A stretch of 53,173 nt of DNA from a bacterium (GCA_029977205.1 JAPOLI010000007.1:1-53173); one strand, 5' to 3'; numbered from the stretch's first letter, positions 25,572 to 35,127 are shown. Numbers and translations: made by a program. Notes: a model not told the origin generated them from the sequence alone.

Positions 25572-26723
25572 TCAGCGCGAGGGCGGAACCCGCACGAGCA
25601 GGGCCTTCACGGAGCCGCCCTTCATGCGCACGGTGAGGAGCGCGCCCGTTCGTGCGCGTACCAGCGTGGAGGTCCGTCCGCGTGCGGCCTTCCGTCCGTA
25701 GCGGCGGCGGACCTTCGAGACCCGGTCGCCGGGTGTCACGCCGGCGGTGGTCACCCACTGCCCGCCCGAGAGCACCGCGGCCCGGAGGCGGGATTCATCG
25801 CTGCAGCTCGCGGCGCCACTCGGCGGAGCGAACACCATGACGGCCCCGAGCGACGACCACGTGACCCGGCATGTACCGGATACTGCCCGCGTGGTTCCGG
25901 GCCCGAACGCCTCGAGCGCGGTGGAGAGCGTGCCGATGCGCCCGGGGAAGGTGCCGAGGCGCACGGCCCCGCGCCGGGTCACGATGACCTTGAGCGGCCC
26001 GGTGGGGGCCCCCGATGCGACGGTGCGCAGCGTGGTGGTCTCGGGCTCGAGTCCGTTGTGGCGAAGCATGGACCCATAGAGGGCGAGGATCTTCTCCGTG
26101 TAGCCGCCCCCGGTGGCCCAGTTGCCGTTGCCCATCGACTCCCAGGTCGGGGCCTTCCCGTACGGCCGCACATATGGGAAGCGTGAATCCACGAGAGGCC
26201 GTGCCGTGCGGGTGGGGTCGGCAGCAGGATCGGCGTATGCCCAGAGGTGCTGGATCTGCGCACGCACGCCATCGGCCGGGGTGGGGTAGGTGTTGCCGCG
26301 CGTGCAGGAGTCACACGCACCGAGCCCCGAGAAGTTGTTGTCGGTCGGCTTCACCATGCTGCCCTCGTAGCGGAACCAGCCGGTCTCGAGGATCGACTGC
26401 GCGAAGGCGATGTCGCCGCGGACGTTCTGGGCATTGCCCTCGTCCACGAAGATGTTCGCAAGCTCGGGGATGGGGATGGTGATCGCGGGCGTGATCTGCT
26501 GCTTGGCGAACCACGACGCGATCTGCCCACCGCTGAGTCGCGACTGCCCGAGCACGGGCGTCACGGAGGTGAGCACCGTGCCGCCGGTGGTGCCCGTGGG
26601 CGTCGTGGCGGTGCCGCCGTCGGCAGGCGCGGGGGCCTGGGACGGCGGGGCCTGCGTCTGGGCGGCGAGGCCCGCCGGGATGGCGAGCAACAGCGCCGCC
26701 GCAAGGGCGGTGGCATGGCGCAC
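25572..26723 (-). CDS. Secreted GH73-type glucosaminidase (FlgJ-like) peptidoglycan hydrolase
   Basis: A 383-aa protein with signal peptide (MRHATALAAALLLAIPAGLA) and a Pro/Thr-rich linker. The GH73 domain (about 75-235) shows GDIAFAQSILETGWF with catalytic Glu113, NNFSGLG, and YPTPADGVRAQIQHLWAY. A C-terminal region of about 120 residues is basic with conserved Cys pairs, perhaps a wall-binding module; a similar basic tail occurs in the protease at the left of the window. Start GTG 26723 lies eight bases from TAGCAT on the minus strand. Predicted to cut the glycan backbone of peptidoglycan. Confidence 0.85.
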   Translation of the reverse strand: MRHATALAAALLLAIPAGLAAQTQAPPSQAPAPADGGTATTPTGTTGGTVLTSVTPVLGQSRLSGGQIASWFAKQQITPAITIPIPELANIFVDEGNAQNVRGDIAFAQSILETGWFRYEGSMVKPTDNNFSGLGACDSCTRGNTYPTPADGVRAQIQHLWAYADPAADPTRTARPLVDSRFPYVRPYGKAPTWESMGNGNWATGGGYTEKILALYGSMLRHNGLEPETTTLRTVASGAPTGPLKVIVTRRGAVRLGTFPGRIGTLSTALEAFGPGTTRAVSGTCRVTWSSLGAVMVFAPPSGAASCSDESRLRAAVLSGGQWVTTAGVTPGDRVSKVRRRYGRKAARGRTSTLVRARTGALLTVRMKGGSVKALLVRVPPSR

Positions 26724-26810
26724 GGGGGGCGATGCTAGGACAGCCTGCCGACATCCCGCGCATGACCTGTTGCGGGCATTACAGGACGCTTACGCGACTA
26801 CCCTGCCCCC

Positions 26811-27461
26811 ATGCAGGAGATTTCCCTTCCCACCGGGGCACAGATGCGGCTCAGGGGTCCCGGCGGGGGCACGGTCGTGCTCTGCGTGAATGGTGGGAGT
26901 GGGACACCCCGTCCGGGAAACTGGAGCCCGACCATCGAGTGGCTCGTGGACCGCCTGGCGCCGCAGCACCCCGATGTCACCTTCGCCGAGGTCCGCTACC
27001 GGGTGCGCTCCTGGCGCATGCTTCCGTCATGCATCGCGGATGGCGCGGCGGCCCTCGCGGCCATGCCGGCTGCAGAGCGCGTGGTGATGCTCGGCTTCTC
27101 GATGGGCGGCGCGGTGAGCATCGCCTGCGCGCAGGACGCGCGGGTGACCGACCTCGTCGCCCTCGCGCCGTGGATACCAGACGAGCTCGGCCTCGGGCAG
27201 CTCGCGGGCGACCGGGTGACCATCATCCACGGGGGCATCGACGGGGTGATCCCCGGCGTGCCGGGAGTGCGCCCCTCGCACTCCCGTCGCGGGGCGGATC
27301 GGCTGCGAGCGGCCGGAGCGCAGGTGGAGTACCGGCGCATCCCCGGTGCCGTCCACGGCGTGGCGATACGCCGCGGGGCCAGGCTCATCCCGCTGCCGCG
27401 CGCCGGCACGTGGCTGCACGACGTCGATCGCGCCATGGCGCGCGCAGGAATCGGTACGTAG
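26811..27461 (+). CDS. Alpha/beta hydrolase, dienelactone-hydrolase-like
   Basis: A 216-aa single-domain hydrolase. The nucleophile Ser is in LGFSMGG; IIHGGIDGVIPG supplies the acid residue and AVHGVA the His, completing a triad. The short lid-less core resembles small esterases of the dienelactone hydrolase type, but the substrate is unknown. TACCCT is six bases before the ATG, so the mRNA should be leaderless. It is divergent from the GH73 gene. Confidence 0.8.
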   Translation: MQEISLPTGAQMRLRGPGGGTVVLCVNGGSGTPRPGNWSPTIEWLVDRLAPQHPDVTFAEVRYRVRSWRMLPSCIADGAAALAAMPAAERVVMLGFSMGGAVSIACAQDARVTDLVALAPWIPDELGLGQLAGDRVTIIHGGIDGVIPGVPGVRPSHSRRGADRLRAAGAQVEYRRIPGAVHGVAIRRGARLIPLPRAGTWLHDVDRAMARAGIGT

Positions 27462-27491
27462 GACACGCGCGAGGGGTGCGGTCACAGTGCC

Positions 27492-27506
27492 GCGCGCGAG
27501 GCGCGC
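27492..27506. terminator. GC hairpin between convergent genes
   Basis: GCGCGC-GAG-GCGCGC lies in the 64-base gap between two convergent stops. It has no T-run, so it is only a candidate bidirectional terminator. Confidence 0.35.
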
Positions 27507-27525
27507 GACGGCCGGTTCGCGCTCC

Positions 27526-28500
27526 TCAGGTGGGCGGGGCGGGGGCCGTCTGGCCCTTCGCGCGCCGCAGCTCCTGGCGCTCGTCGGTGGGCACCTTGAC
27601 GTCCCACACCAGCCCGACCTTCTCCATGCCGTAGATCAGCGCCCACGAGAGGTCGATCTGCTTCCAGTGAAGGCCATGACGCGCGGAGCCGGGGAAGGCG
27701 TGGTGGTTGTTGTGCCAGGCCTCGCCGAACACGGGAATGGCGAGCGGCCAGAAGTTGCGGCTCTCATCATCGGTCTCATAGTCACGCCGTCCGTACATGT
27801 GGCAGATGGAGTTGACCGACCAGGTGAGGTGATCGAACACGAACACGCGCAGAAGGCCCGCCCACACGAAGCACTGGAAGGCCAGCCATACCGAGCCCCC
27901 GCTCCACGCGAAGCCCACCAGCGCCGGGATGCCGAGCGAGAGCCCCAGCCACAGCAGGTAGAGCCGGTCGATTCGGCGGATGAGCGGGTCGGCGTAGAGG
28001 TCCTTGCCATAGCGCTCGCCGCGCTCCAGCCCCTTCGTGGTGAGCAGCCAGCCCACCTGTGCATGCCACAGGCCCTTCACCACGCCGGTCCAGCCCGGCC
28101 CGTGCCCGTGGTGCGGTGAGTGCGGGTCCCCGTCCTTATCGGAGAGCGCGTGATGCTTGCGGTGGTCGGTGACCCACTGCGTGACCGGGCCCTGGCAGGC
28201 CATCGAGCCGGCGATGGCCCAGAAGGCCGTCATGAACCGCGTGGTCTTGAAGGCGCGGTGCGAGAACAACCGGTGGAAGCCGATGGTGATGCCCAGTCCG
28301 CAGAAGACGTACATGACCGCGAACATGATGAGGTCGATCGGGCCGACGGCCACGCCCCAGAGCAGCCCCGTGACCGACAGCAGGGCGAGCGGCGGCACCA
28401 CGATGGCGACCAGCGTGATGATGCGGGCGGAGGTGAGGGGCCTGTCGCGGACCGTCGCGACAAGAGGTGATCGGGACTTTGCGGGGTCCGCGGTGCTCAT
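27526..28500 (-). CDS. Membrane acyl-CoA/acyl-lipid delta-9 fatty acid desaturase
   Basis: A 324-aa membrane diiron desaturase. The three histidine boxes are HRLFSH, DHRKHH and HNNHH, with four membrane segments around them, as in stearoyl-CoA desaturases. It puts a cis double bond into saturated acyl chains using O2. ATG 28500 is nine bases from TAGCCT. It is divergent from the flavoprotein and cyclopropane-synthase genes, whose methyltransferase family needs unsaturated chains as substrate, so the three probably form a pathway. Confidence 0.94.
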   Translation of the reverse strand: MSTADPAKSRSPLVATVRDRPLTSARIITLVAIVVPPLALLSVTGLLWGVAVGPIDLIMFAVMYVFCGLGITIGFHRLFSHRAFKTTRFMTAFWAIAGSMACQGPVTQWVTDHRKHHALSDKDGDPHSPHHGHGPGWTGVVKGLWHAQVGWLLTTKGLERGERYGKDLYADPLIRRIDRLYLLWLGLSLGIPALVGFAWSGGSVWLAFQCFVWAGLLRVFVFDHLTWSVNSICHMYGRRDYETDDESRNFWPLAIPVFGEAWHNNHHAFPGSARHGLHWKQIDLSWALIYGMEKVGLVWDVKVPTDERQELRRAKGQTAPAPPT

Positions 28501-28562
28501 TGGGGCATCAGGCTAGCCGCGAGCACAGGCCGGGCGCCGCCACATCGGTAGCGTGGCGGGCG

Positions 28563-29807
28563 ATGGCCCGAATCGCGATCATCGGCAGCGGCATCGGCGG
28601 ACTCGGCGCGGCCTGGCTGCTGTCGCGCGCCCACGAGGTCGAGCTCTTCGAGCGTGACGCACGCCTCGGCGGGCACACGCACACCACGCGGGTGATCGGT
28701 CCCGACGGGGAGCGCCTCGCGCTCGACTCCGGCTTCATCGTGCACAACGATGTGACATATCCGCTCTTCGTGCGGATGCTCGGGGAACTCGGCGTGGCCA
28801 CGCAGCCGTCGCGCATGGGCTTCTCGGTCACGTGCCGGGCGTGCGGCCTGGAGTTCTCGGGGGTCCGTCTCTGGACGCAGCCGGAGGCCTTCCTCCGCCC
28901 GGCGTTCCTGCGGATGATCCCTGATGCGGTCCGATTCCAGCGCACCGGTGATCGTGCGCTGCTCCCCGAGTACGAGGGCTACTCGCTGCGTGAGTTCGCC
29001 GCAGCCGAGGGCTACTCCAGTGCCTTCGTCGACCACTACCTCGTGCCCCTCGCCTCGGCGATCTGGTCGGCAGGGCGTGAGGACGCGCAGGGGTTCCCCG
29101 CGGCCTACGCGGTGCGTTTCTGGCGCAACCACGGGATCCTGGGCTTTCGCCGCCTCCAGTGGCGGACGATCGTGGGCGGAAGCGACACCTACGTGCGGGC
29201 CATCACCGACCGTCTCGGGCCGGCGGTCAACGCCGGCATCGGCGTGGCGGAGGTGCGGCGCGATCCCGATGGCGTGGACGTGCGCACCGACGACGGTCGC
29301 ACGCACCGGTTCGACCACGTGGTGATGGCCGCGCATGCGGGTCAGTCGCTCGCGATGCTCGCCGATGCGAGCGACGAGGAGCGCGAGATCCTGTCGGCGT
29401 TCACCACCACGGAGAGCGCCGTGAGCCTGCATGCCGACGCATCGCTGCTGCCGCGACGTCGCAGGTCGCGCGCGGCGTGGAATCATCACGTGGATGACTG
29501 CCAGTCCCCGTACTCCGCGCCGGCCATGACCTACTCGCTCAATCGCCTCGAGAACCTGTCGTCGCGCACGGAGTGGTGCGTCTCCCTGAACCGCGATGAC
29601 GAGATCGATCCCCGGCGGGTGGTGATGCGCACGCGCTATGCCCACCCGGTATACGACAGCGCGGCGCTCGCGGCCCAGGAGCGCATCGAGGAGATCCAGG
29701 GGGCTCGCCGCACGTGGTACAGCGGAGCGTGGACGGGCTATGGGTTCCATGAGGACGGCATGCGGTCCGCCGCGCGGGTGGCACGCGGGCTGGGGGTTGC
29801 CTGGTGA
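28563..29807 (+). CDS. FAD-dependent amine-oxidase-fold oxidoreductase (COG2907 type)
   Basis: A 414-aa flavoprotein with an N-terminal dinucleotide-binding fold (IAIIGSGIGGLGAAWLLSRA), the second FAD contact LGGHTHT and a C-terminal GAWTGYGFHEDG, as in the predicted NAD/FAD-binding proteins that neighbour DUF1365 and cyclopropane-synthase genes. In such clusters the flavoprotein is thought to reduce or dehydrogenate the methylated acyl chain. Leaderless start after TAGCGT. The stop overlaps the next GTG (GTGA). Confidence 0.85.
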   Translation: MARIAIIGSGIGGLGAAWLLSRAHEVELFERDARLGGHTHTTRVIGPDGERLALDSGFIVHNDVTYPLFVRMLGELGVATQPSRMGFSVTCRACGLEFSGVRLWTQPEAFLRPAFLRMIPDAVRFQRTGDRALLPEYEGYSLREFAAAEGYSSAFVDHYLVPLASAIWSAGREDAQGFPAAYAVRFWRNHGILGFRRLQWRTIVGGSDTYVRAITDRLGPAVNAGIGVAEVRRDPDGVDVRTDDGRTHRFDHVVMAAHAGQSLAMLADASDEEREILSAFTTTESAVSLHADASLLPRRRRSRAAWNHHVDDCQSPYSAPAMTYSLNRLENLSSRTEWCVSLNRDDEIDPRRVVMRTRYAHPVYDSAALAAQERIEEIQGARRTWYSGAWTGYGFHEDGMRSAARVARGLGVAW

Positions 29808-31870
29808 GGTCGGCGCTGTACACGGGGACTCTCATCCATGCGCGGCGCACCCCGGCCGAGCACGTATTCCGATATCCGGTGTGCTTCTACGCGATCGACC
29901 TCGATGAGATCCCTGATCTCGACCGCCGGCTGCGGCTGTTCTCGTACAACCGGCCGGGCATCGTGAGCCTGCGCGACTCGGATCACCTGGGTGACCCCGA
30001 GAGGCCCGTCGCCGAGAACATCCGGGCGCACCTCGAGGAGCGGGGGATTGCGGCCGCAGATGCCCGGATCACCATGGTCACGAACCTCCGCGTGGCCGGG
30101 TACGTCTTCAATCCGGTGTCCTTCTTCTACGTGCACGGGCCCGACGGTGACCTCCGGTGCGTCCTGGCCGAGGTGAGCAACACATTCGGGGAGCGGCTGC
30201 CGTACCTCCTCACCGATGAGGAGCGCATCGAGCCCCTGAACGGCGAGCACGCCTTCCGGCATGACAAGCGGATGCATGTGTCGCCGTTCTTCCCGCTGGA
30301 GCAGGAGTACATCTTCCGGATGAGGGAGCCCGGCGAGACGCTGGACATCCGCATGGACGTGCTCCAGGACGGCGAGCGGCCGTTCTGGGCCCAGCTGACC
30401 GGCACCCGGCAGGAGCTCGATGACCGTGCCCTGGCACGCGCCCTCGCCCGATACCCGCTCATGCCGTTGCAGGTGATCTCGTTGATCCACGTCGAGGCCG
30501 TCCGCCTCTGGAGGAAGCGCGTGCCGTTCCACAGGAAGCCGAAGTTCATGCCGTCAGAGGGGTCGATCGCGAACCCGCCGGACGCCGGCGGGGTCACGCG
30601 CGATCGTGGCCTCCGGCCGATCCCCGGCGCCGGGCGCTCGCCGTTCGCGCCCGTGGCGAAGGCCGTCGCACTGCGGGGCCTGCGCAACCCGTCTGGCGGC
30701 TGGTTCGAGCTCGCGATGCCCGACGGCGCGGTTCACCGGATGGGGTCGCCGGCCAGTGGACCGAGGTTCGCCCGCGTGACGGTCACGAGCAAGGACCTCT
30801 TCCGGCGCATCGCGCGCCGCGGGCGGGTGGGGTTCGGCGAGGCCTATCAGGCCGGCGACTGGGTGGCCGATGACCTGCCGGCATTCCTCGAGATCCTGGC
30901 GCTCACCGCGGAGGACGTCCGCCGCCGCCCGCCCGCCTCGCTGGTGCCCGCGGCCATCGCGCGGCGCCCGCGGCTGCCCAACCCGGCGGACCTCGTGCGC
31001 GCCCGGCGCGACGTGCGGTACCACTACGACCTCGGGAACGACCTCTATGAGACCTTCCTCGACCCCTCGATGACGTACTCCTGCGCGTACTTCGAGCACG
31101 CGGGGCAGTCGTTGGAGGACGCCCAGCAGGCCAAGTACCGCCGCCTGTGCGAGAAGTTGCGCATCGGCCCCGAGCACCACGTGCTCGAGGTGGGCTGCGG
31201 CTGGGGTGGCTTCGCCATGCATGCCGCCCGCGAGCGTGGGTGCCGGGTCACGGGGATCACCCTGTCCACCGAGCAGGCGGAGGAGGCGCGCCGACGTGTG
31301 GCCGAGGCCGGCCTCGAGGACCGTGTTGACATCGTGATCTGCGACTACCGGCAGATGCAGGGCGCGTACGACCGCATCGTGTCCATCGAGATGATCGAGG
31401 CCGTTGGCTACGACGGGCTGCGCACCTACTTCGCGAACCTCGATCGCCTGCTTGCCCCCGATGGCGTGATCGGCATCCAGGCCATCACGGTCCCCGACCA
31501 GCGCCTCGAGCGCTACCGGCGCGGCACCGACTGGATCCGCGAGTACATCTTCCCGGGCGCGTTCTGCCCGCCGCTCGCGTCGATGGTCGAGGCCATGCGC
31601 ACCTCATCCGAGCTGCAGGTGGAGGGCATCGAGAACATCGGAATCCACTACGCCGACACCCTGCGCCACTGGCGGGAGAGGTTCATGGCGAACGCCGACC
31701 GCGTGAGGGACCTCGGCTTCACGGACGAGTTCATCCGCACGTGGGAGTTCTACCTCGCGTTCTGCGAGGCCGGATTCCGCACGCGCGCCCTCGGCGACCT
31801 CCAGATGGTGATCAGCCGGCCGTACAACGATGCGCTGCCCGCGACCCCGGAGGCCCGGCTCAGCCTCTAG
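29804..31870 (+). CDS. DUF1365 - cyclopropane-fatty-acyl-phospholipid synthase fusion
   Basis: A 688-aa two-domain protein. Residues 1-245 form a DUF1365 domain (SALYTGTLIHARRTPAEHVF, then NPVSFFYVHG), normally a separate gene beside cfa. Residues 275-688 form the Cfa-type methyltransferase: VRYHYDLGNDLYETFLDPSM, SAM motif LEVGCGWGGFA, and VSIEMIEAVG with EYIFPGA. The enzyme adds a methylene or methyl group from SAM to unsaturated phospholipid chains. The join is a Gly/Pro-rich linker. GTG start overlaps the flavoprotein stop. The 3' end overlaps the convergent gene by 11 bases. Confidence 0.93.
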   Translation: MRSALYTGTLIHARRTPAEHVFRYPVCFYAIDLDEIPDLDRRLRLFSYNRPGIVSLRDSDHLGDPERPVAENIRAHLEERGIAAADARITMVTNLRVAGYVFNPVSFFYVHGPDGDLRCVLAEVSNTFGERLPYLLTDEERIEPLNGEHAFRHDKRMHVSPFFPLEQEYIFRMREPGETLDIRMDVLQDGERPFWAQLTGTRQELDDRALARALARYPLMPLQVISLIHVEAVRLWRKRVPFHRKPKFMPSEGSIANPPDAGGVTRDRGLRPIPGAGRSPFAPVAKAVALRGLRNPSGGWFELAMPDGAVHRMGSPASGPRFARVTVTSKDLFRRIARRGRVGFGEAYQAGDWVADDLPAFLEILALTAEDVRRRPPASLVPAAIARRPRLPNPADLVRARRDVRYHYDLGNDLYETFLDPSMTYSCAYFEHAGQSLEDAQQAKYRRLCEKLRIGPEHHVLEVGCGWGGFAMHAARERGCRVTGITLSTEQAEEARRRVAEAGLEDRVDIVICDYRQMQGAYDRIVSIEMIEAVGYDGLRTYFANLDRLLAPDGVIGIQAITVPDQRLERYRRGTDWIREYIFPGAFCPPLASMVEAMRTSSELQVEGIENIGIHYADTLRHWRERFMANADRVRDLGFTDEFIRTWEFYLAFCEAGFRTRALGDLQMVISRPYNDALPATPEARLSL

Positions 31871-32168
31871 GCCCGGCGGCGCCCCGCGCGATCTCGCGCT
31901 CGAGGCGCTCGGCGTTGATGCCGATGTTGACCCCGGCGCCGAAGGCGGCGGCACCCGCGAGGATGCCCCCCAGCACGATCCCCGAGAGCACCACGAGGCC
32001 GTCGGCGAGGTCGTCGTAGCCGTAGGCCATCGCGAGGACCTCCACGATGAGGGCGAAGGCGCTCACCGCGATCACCAGCCAGCCGAGCCGGATGAGCATT
32101 CGCTCGGCACGCCGCGCCCGCGCGAGCCGTGTTGCCCACGCGACATCGGGGTCATCCGCCTCGATCAC
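31860..32168 (-). CDS. Small hypothetical membrane protein
   Basis: A 102-aa protein with two hydrophobic helices ([21 protein letters not shown] and [21 protein letters not shown]) between charged ends. No family recognised. GTG 32168 overlaps the msrB stop (GTGA), so it is cotranslated with msrB. Confidence 0.68.
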   Translation of the reverse strand: MIEADDPDVAWATRLARARRAERMLIRLGWLVIAVSAFALIVEVLAMAYGYDDLADGLVVLSGIVLGGILAGAAAFGAGVNIGINAERLEREIARGAAGPRG

Positions 32169-32581
32169 CCGCCCGCGTCCGGGTCGTCGCGGCCATCGAA
32201 GTTGAGTGAGGCGGAGTTGATGCAGTAGCGCATCCCGGATGGGCCAGGGCCATCGGGGAAGACATGCCCCAGATGCGCATCACACCCGTTGCAGCGCACC
32301 TCGATGCGCCGCATGCCGAACGAGATGTCCTCGTGCTCCGTGACGGCATCGGGCCGGATGGGGACGACGTAGCTGGGCCACCCCGTGCCCGAATCAAATT
32401 TGTGCGTCGAGTCGAACAACGGGGCCTCGCAGCAGACGCAGCGGTAGACGCCATCGTCGTGGTGGTCCCAGTAGACCCCGCTGAAGGCGGGCTCGGTGCC
32501 CGCCTCGCGCGTCACGTGGTACTGCATGTCCGAGAGGGTCTCCCGGTATTTCTCGTCCTCGGGCCCTGCGTCACGCCCCAT
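32165..32581 (-). CDS. msrB: Peptide-methionine (R)-S-oxide reductase
   Basis: A 138-aa repair enzyme reducing methionine-R-sulfoxide in proteins. Two zinc CxxC pairs (CVCC and CNGC), [17 protein letters not shown] and the catalytic Cys in [12 protein letters not shown] are all present. ATG 32581 is six bases from an AGGAGG ribosome-binding site, one of the few strong ones in the window. It is divergent from ccmE. Confidence 0.95.
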   Translation of the reverse strand: MGRDAGPEDEKYRETLSDMQYHVTREAGTEPAFSGVYWDHHDDGVYRCVCCEAPLFDSTHKFDSGTGWPSYVVPIRPDAVTEHEDISFGMRRIEVRCNGCDAHLGHVFPDGPGPSGMRYCINSASLNFDGRDDPDAGG

Positions 32582-32665
32582 GAGGTCCTCCTGATGCGGT
32601 GTGGGCCGGTTCACCCGTGATGATAGGGGCAGTCGGCCCACGCGCCGGTGCTACCGTCGGACGCC

Positions 32666-33124
32666 GTGAAGTCACGTTCCCGGTTCGCAATCGCGCTGGC
32701 CCTGGCCGTTGCCCTCGGCGGATGGCTCATCTGGACGAGCATCGGCGGAAGCCTCGAGACCTACAGCAGCCCCTCCGGGCTGATCACGAGCGCGAACGGC
32801 ACGACCTACCGCCTGAACGGCACGGTCGCGCCAGGCAGCCCGGCGAATGCCGCCGAGCGCGCGCAGACGGCTGCGGGCCTGCGCTTCCGCGTGCGCGACA
32901 AGGACCGCCCCGCGGTGTCGGTGCCGGTCGTCTACCGCGGCAGCGTCCCGGATGCGTTCCGGGACGGGCGGGAGATCGTCGTCACCGGCCACATGGAGAA
33001 CGGCGTGTTCCAGGCTGATCGCGGCACGCTGATCACCCTGTGCCCGTCGAAGTTCATGCAGGAGCAGGCGGAGCAGGGCAAGACCATGCCGGGCGGGATT
33101 CCGGGGGAGTCGACCGGCACGTGA
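32666..33124 (+). CDS. ccmE: Cytochrome c maturation heme chaperone CcmE, Cys variant
   Basis: A 152-aa periplasm-facing protein with one N-terminal membrane anchor (FAIALALAVALGGWLIW) and an OB-fold domain (RLNGTVAPGS, VSVPVVYRGSVPDAFRDG, VVTGHM). In E. coli heme is bound covalently by His in HxxxY; here the position reads TLCPSKFMQ, that is Cys126-xxx-Phe130. A CxxxY form is known in some archaea and sulfate reducers; here the Tyr is also changed. Start GTG 32666 is eight bases from TACCGT. Its stop overlaps ccmF. Confidence 0.9.
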   Translation: MKSRSRFAIALALAVALGGWLIWTSIGGSLETYSSPSGLITSANGTTYRLNGTVAPGSPANAAERAQTAAGLRFRVRDKDRPAVSVPVVYRGSVPDAFRDGREIVVTGHMENGVFQADRGTLITLCPSKFMQEQAEQGKTMPGGIPGESTGT

Positions 33125-35115
33125 CGCTCGTCGGTCGCGCAGCGCTCCTGCTGGCGTTCGCGGCCGCCCTCTACGCCGTGGGGGCCGCGCTCTGGTCGCG
33201 ACGGGCCGGGCAGGGTCGTTTCCTGCGGTCTGCCGAGCGCTCGGTGTGGGCGGTGTTCGCCGCCACCACGACGTCCGTGGTGGTGATGTGGACCCTGCTG
33301 CTCGCCAACCGCTTCGACGTCGCCGACGTCGCCGGCTACTCCAATCTCACCCTGGGGTGGCGCTACAAGATCACCGCGCTGTGGGGAAGCCAGGCCGGGT
33401 CGCTGCTCCTGTGGATGTGGTTCCTCTCCATCGCCGCGGTGCTCGTGGTCGTGACCAACCGCCGCCGCAACCGTGAGCTGATGCCGGTGGTGGTCGCGGT
33501 GCTCATGGGAGTCGCCGTCTTCTTTACCAGCGTGCTGTCGTTCATTACGAGTCCGTTCGCGACCGTCTCGCCCGTGCCGGCCGATGGTCGCGGCCTCAAC
33601 CCCCTGTTGCAGAACGCCTACATGGAGAGCCACCCGCCGCTTCTCTACGTCGGCTACGTGGGCCTGTCGATCCCGTTCGCCTTCGCCATCGCGGCCCTGG
33701 TCACGCGGCGACTCGACTCGACGTGGATCACCTCCGTCCGCCGCTGGACGATTCTCTCGTGGATGTTCCTGACCGTCGGGATCATCCTCGGCTCGCGGTG
33801 GGCCTATGAGGAACTCGGGTGGGGCGGGTACTGGGCGTGGGATCCCGTCGAGAACGCCGCGCTCATGCCGTGGCTCGTCGCCACGGCGTTCCTCCACTCG
33901 GTCATGGTGCAGGAGCGCCGCGGGATGCTGCGGATCTGGAACATGGTGCTCGTGGTACTGACGTTCACCCTGGCGCTGTTCGGCACGTTCCTGACCCGCT
34001 CGGGGATCCTGTCCTCGGTGCACGCCTTCGGCGAGAGCACGCTGGGGCCGTACTTCCTCGCACTCATCCTCGTCGTGCTCGCGGGGTCGTTCGCGCTGCT
34101 CATCAGCCGGATGTCCCTGCTGCGAAGCGAGAACTCGCTCGAGAGCTACATCAGTCGCGAGGCAATCTTCCTCTACAACAACCTGCTGCTCGTGGGGCTC
34201 GCCTTCGCGGTGTTCTGGGGCACGATGTTCCCCGTGCTGTCCGAGGCGGTCCAGGGCCAGAAGATCACCGTGGGCCAGGGCTTCTTCGACCAGGTGGCGG
34301 CACCCATCGGGCTTGCGCTCCTCCTGTTCACCGGAGTGGGCCCGCTCATTCCGTGGCGCACGGCGTCGCGACGGCAACTGCGCCGCAGGTTCATGTGGCC
34401 ACTCGTCGTCGCGGCCATCGCGGTCGTTCCGGCGGTCTTCTACGCGCAGGACGGCGCCCACTGGTGGGCCGCCGCCGCCATCATCCTCGGCGCCTTCACG
34501 GTCGCCTGCATCGTCGGTGAGTTCTGGCGGGGCATGGCGGTGCGCCACCAGCTCGGCGGTGTCTCCTGGCCGGGGGCCTTCGGCCAGCTGTTCGTCCGCA
34601 ATCGGCGACGCTACGGGGGCTACATCGTCCACCTCGGCGTGGTGTCGATCATCGTGGCCATCGCATGCCAGGGGGCGTTCTCATCGCAGGGCGACCTCGC
34701 GCTTCGCACCGGCCAGACGGGCGAGGTGGCCGGCTACCAGTTCACCAACGAGGGCGGCACCCGTTCCCGCGACGATCACAAGATGAGCGTGGGGGTGTCG
34801 CTGGCGGTATCGGAGGGCGGCGACCAGTTCACCACCATGGTGCCGGGCGTGGACGTCTTCACGGCGCAGATGCAGCGCTCGAGCGAGGTGGCGGTCGACT
34901 CGTCGCCCTTCCGCGATGTCTACGTGGTCCTTGTGGGCCTGACACCGGACGGACTCGCGCGGATCAGTGTGTTCATCAACCCCATGATGATGTGGATCTG
35001 GATCGGGGGGATCGTGATGGTGATCGGCGCCCTCATCGCCGTGTGGCCGGGGCGTCGGCCCAGGGGGCCCGCCGCGGTCATCCCGGCGGGGGCTGACGGC
35101 CGCGTCCGCGAGTAG
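33121..35115 (+). CDS. ccmF: Heme lyase component CcmF
   Basis: A 664-aa polytopic protein of the CcmF/CcsA family that attaches heme to apocytochrome c. The heme-handling WWD-type signature is WGGYWAWDPVENAALMPWL, and membrane-flanking His residues are present in HSVMV and elsewhere. About a dozen membrane segments are visible. GTG overlaps the ccmE stop. TAG stop doubles as part of the -10 box of the next gene. Confidence 0.95.
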   Translation: MTLVGRAALLLAFAAALYAVGAALWSRRAGQGRFLRSAERSVWAVFAATTTSVVVMWTLLLANRFDVADVAGYSNLTLGWRYKITALWGSQAGSLLLWMWFLSIAAVLVVVTNRRRNRELMPVVVAVLMGVAVFFTSVLSFITSPFATVSPVPADGRGLNPLLQNAYMESHPPLLYVGYVGLSIPFAFAIAALVTRRLDSTWITSVRRWTILSWMFLTVGIILGSRWAYEELGWGGYWAWDPVENAALMPWLVATAFLHSVMVQERRGMLRIWNMVLVVLTFTLALFGTFLTRSGILSSVHAFGESTLGPYFLALILVVLAGSFALLISRMSLLRSENSLESYISREAIFLYNNLLLVGLAFAVFWGTMFPVLSEAVQGQKITVGQGFFDQVAAPIGLALLLFTGVGPLIPWRTASRRQLRRRFMWPLVVAAIAVVPAVFYAQDGAHWWAAAAIILGAFTVACIVGEFWRGMAVRHQLGGVSWPGAFGQLFVRNRRRYGGYIVHLGVVSIIVAIACQGAFSSQGDLALRTGQTGEVAGYQFTNEGGTRSRDDHKMSVGVSLAVSEGGDQFTTMVPGVDVFTAQMQRSSEVAVDSSPFRDVYVVLVGLTPDGLARISVFINPMMMWIWIGGIVMVIGALIAVWPGRRPRGPAAVIPAGADGRVRE

Positions 35116-35118
35116 CCT
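35113..35118 (+). promoter_or_regulatory. -10 box (TAGCCT) overlapping the ccmF stop codon
   Basis: TAGCCT starts at the ccmF TAG and ends nine bases before ATG 35128, allowing internal transcription of the last two genes. Confidence 0.45.
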
Positions 35119-35127
35119 CGCGCGGCG

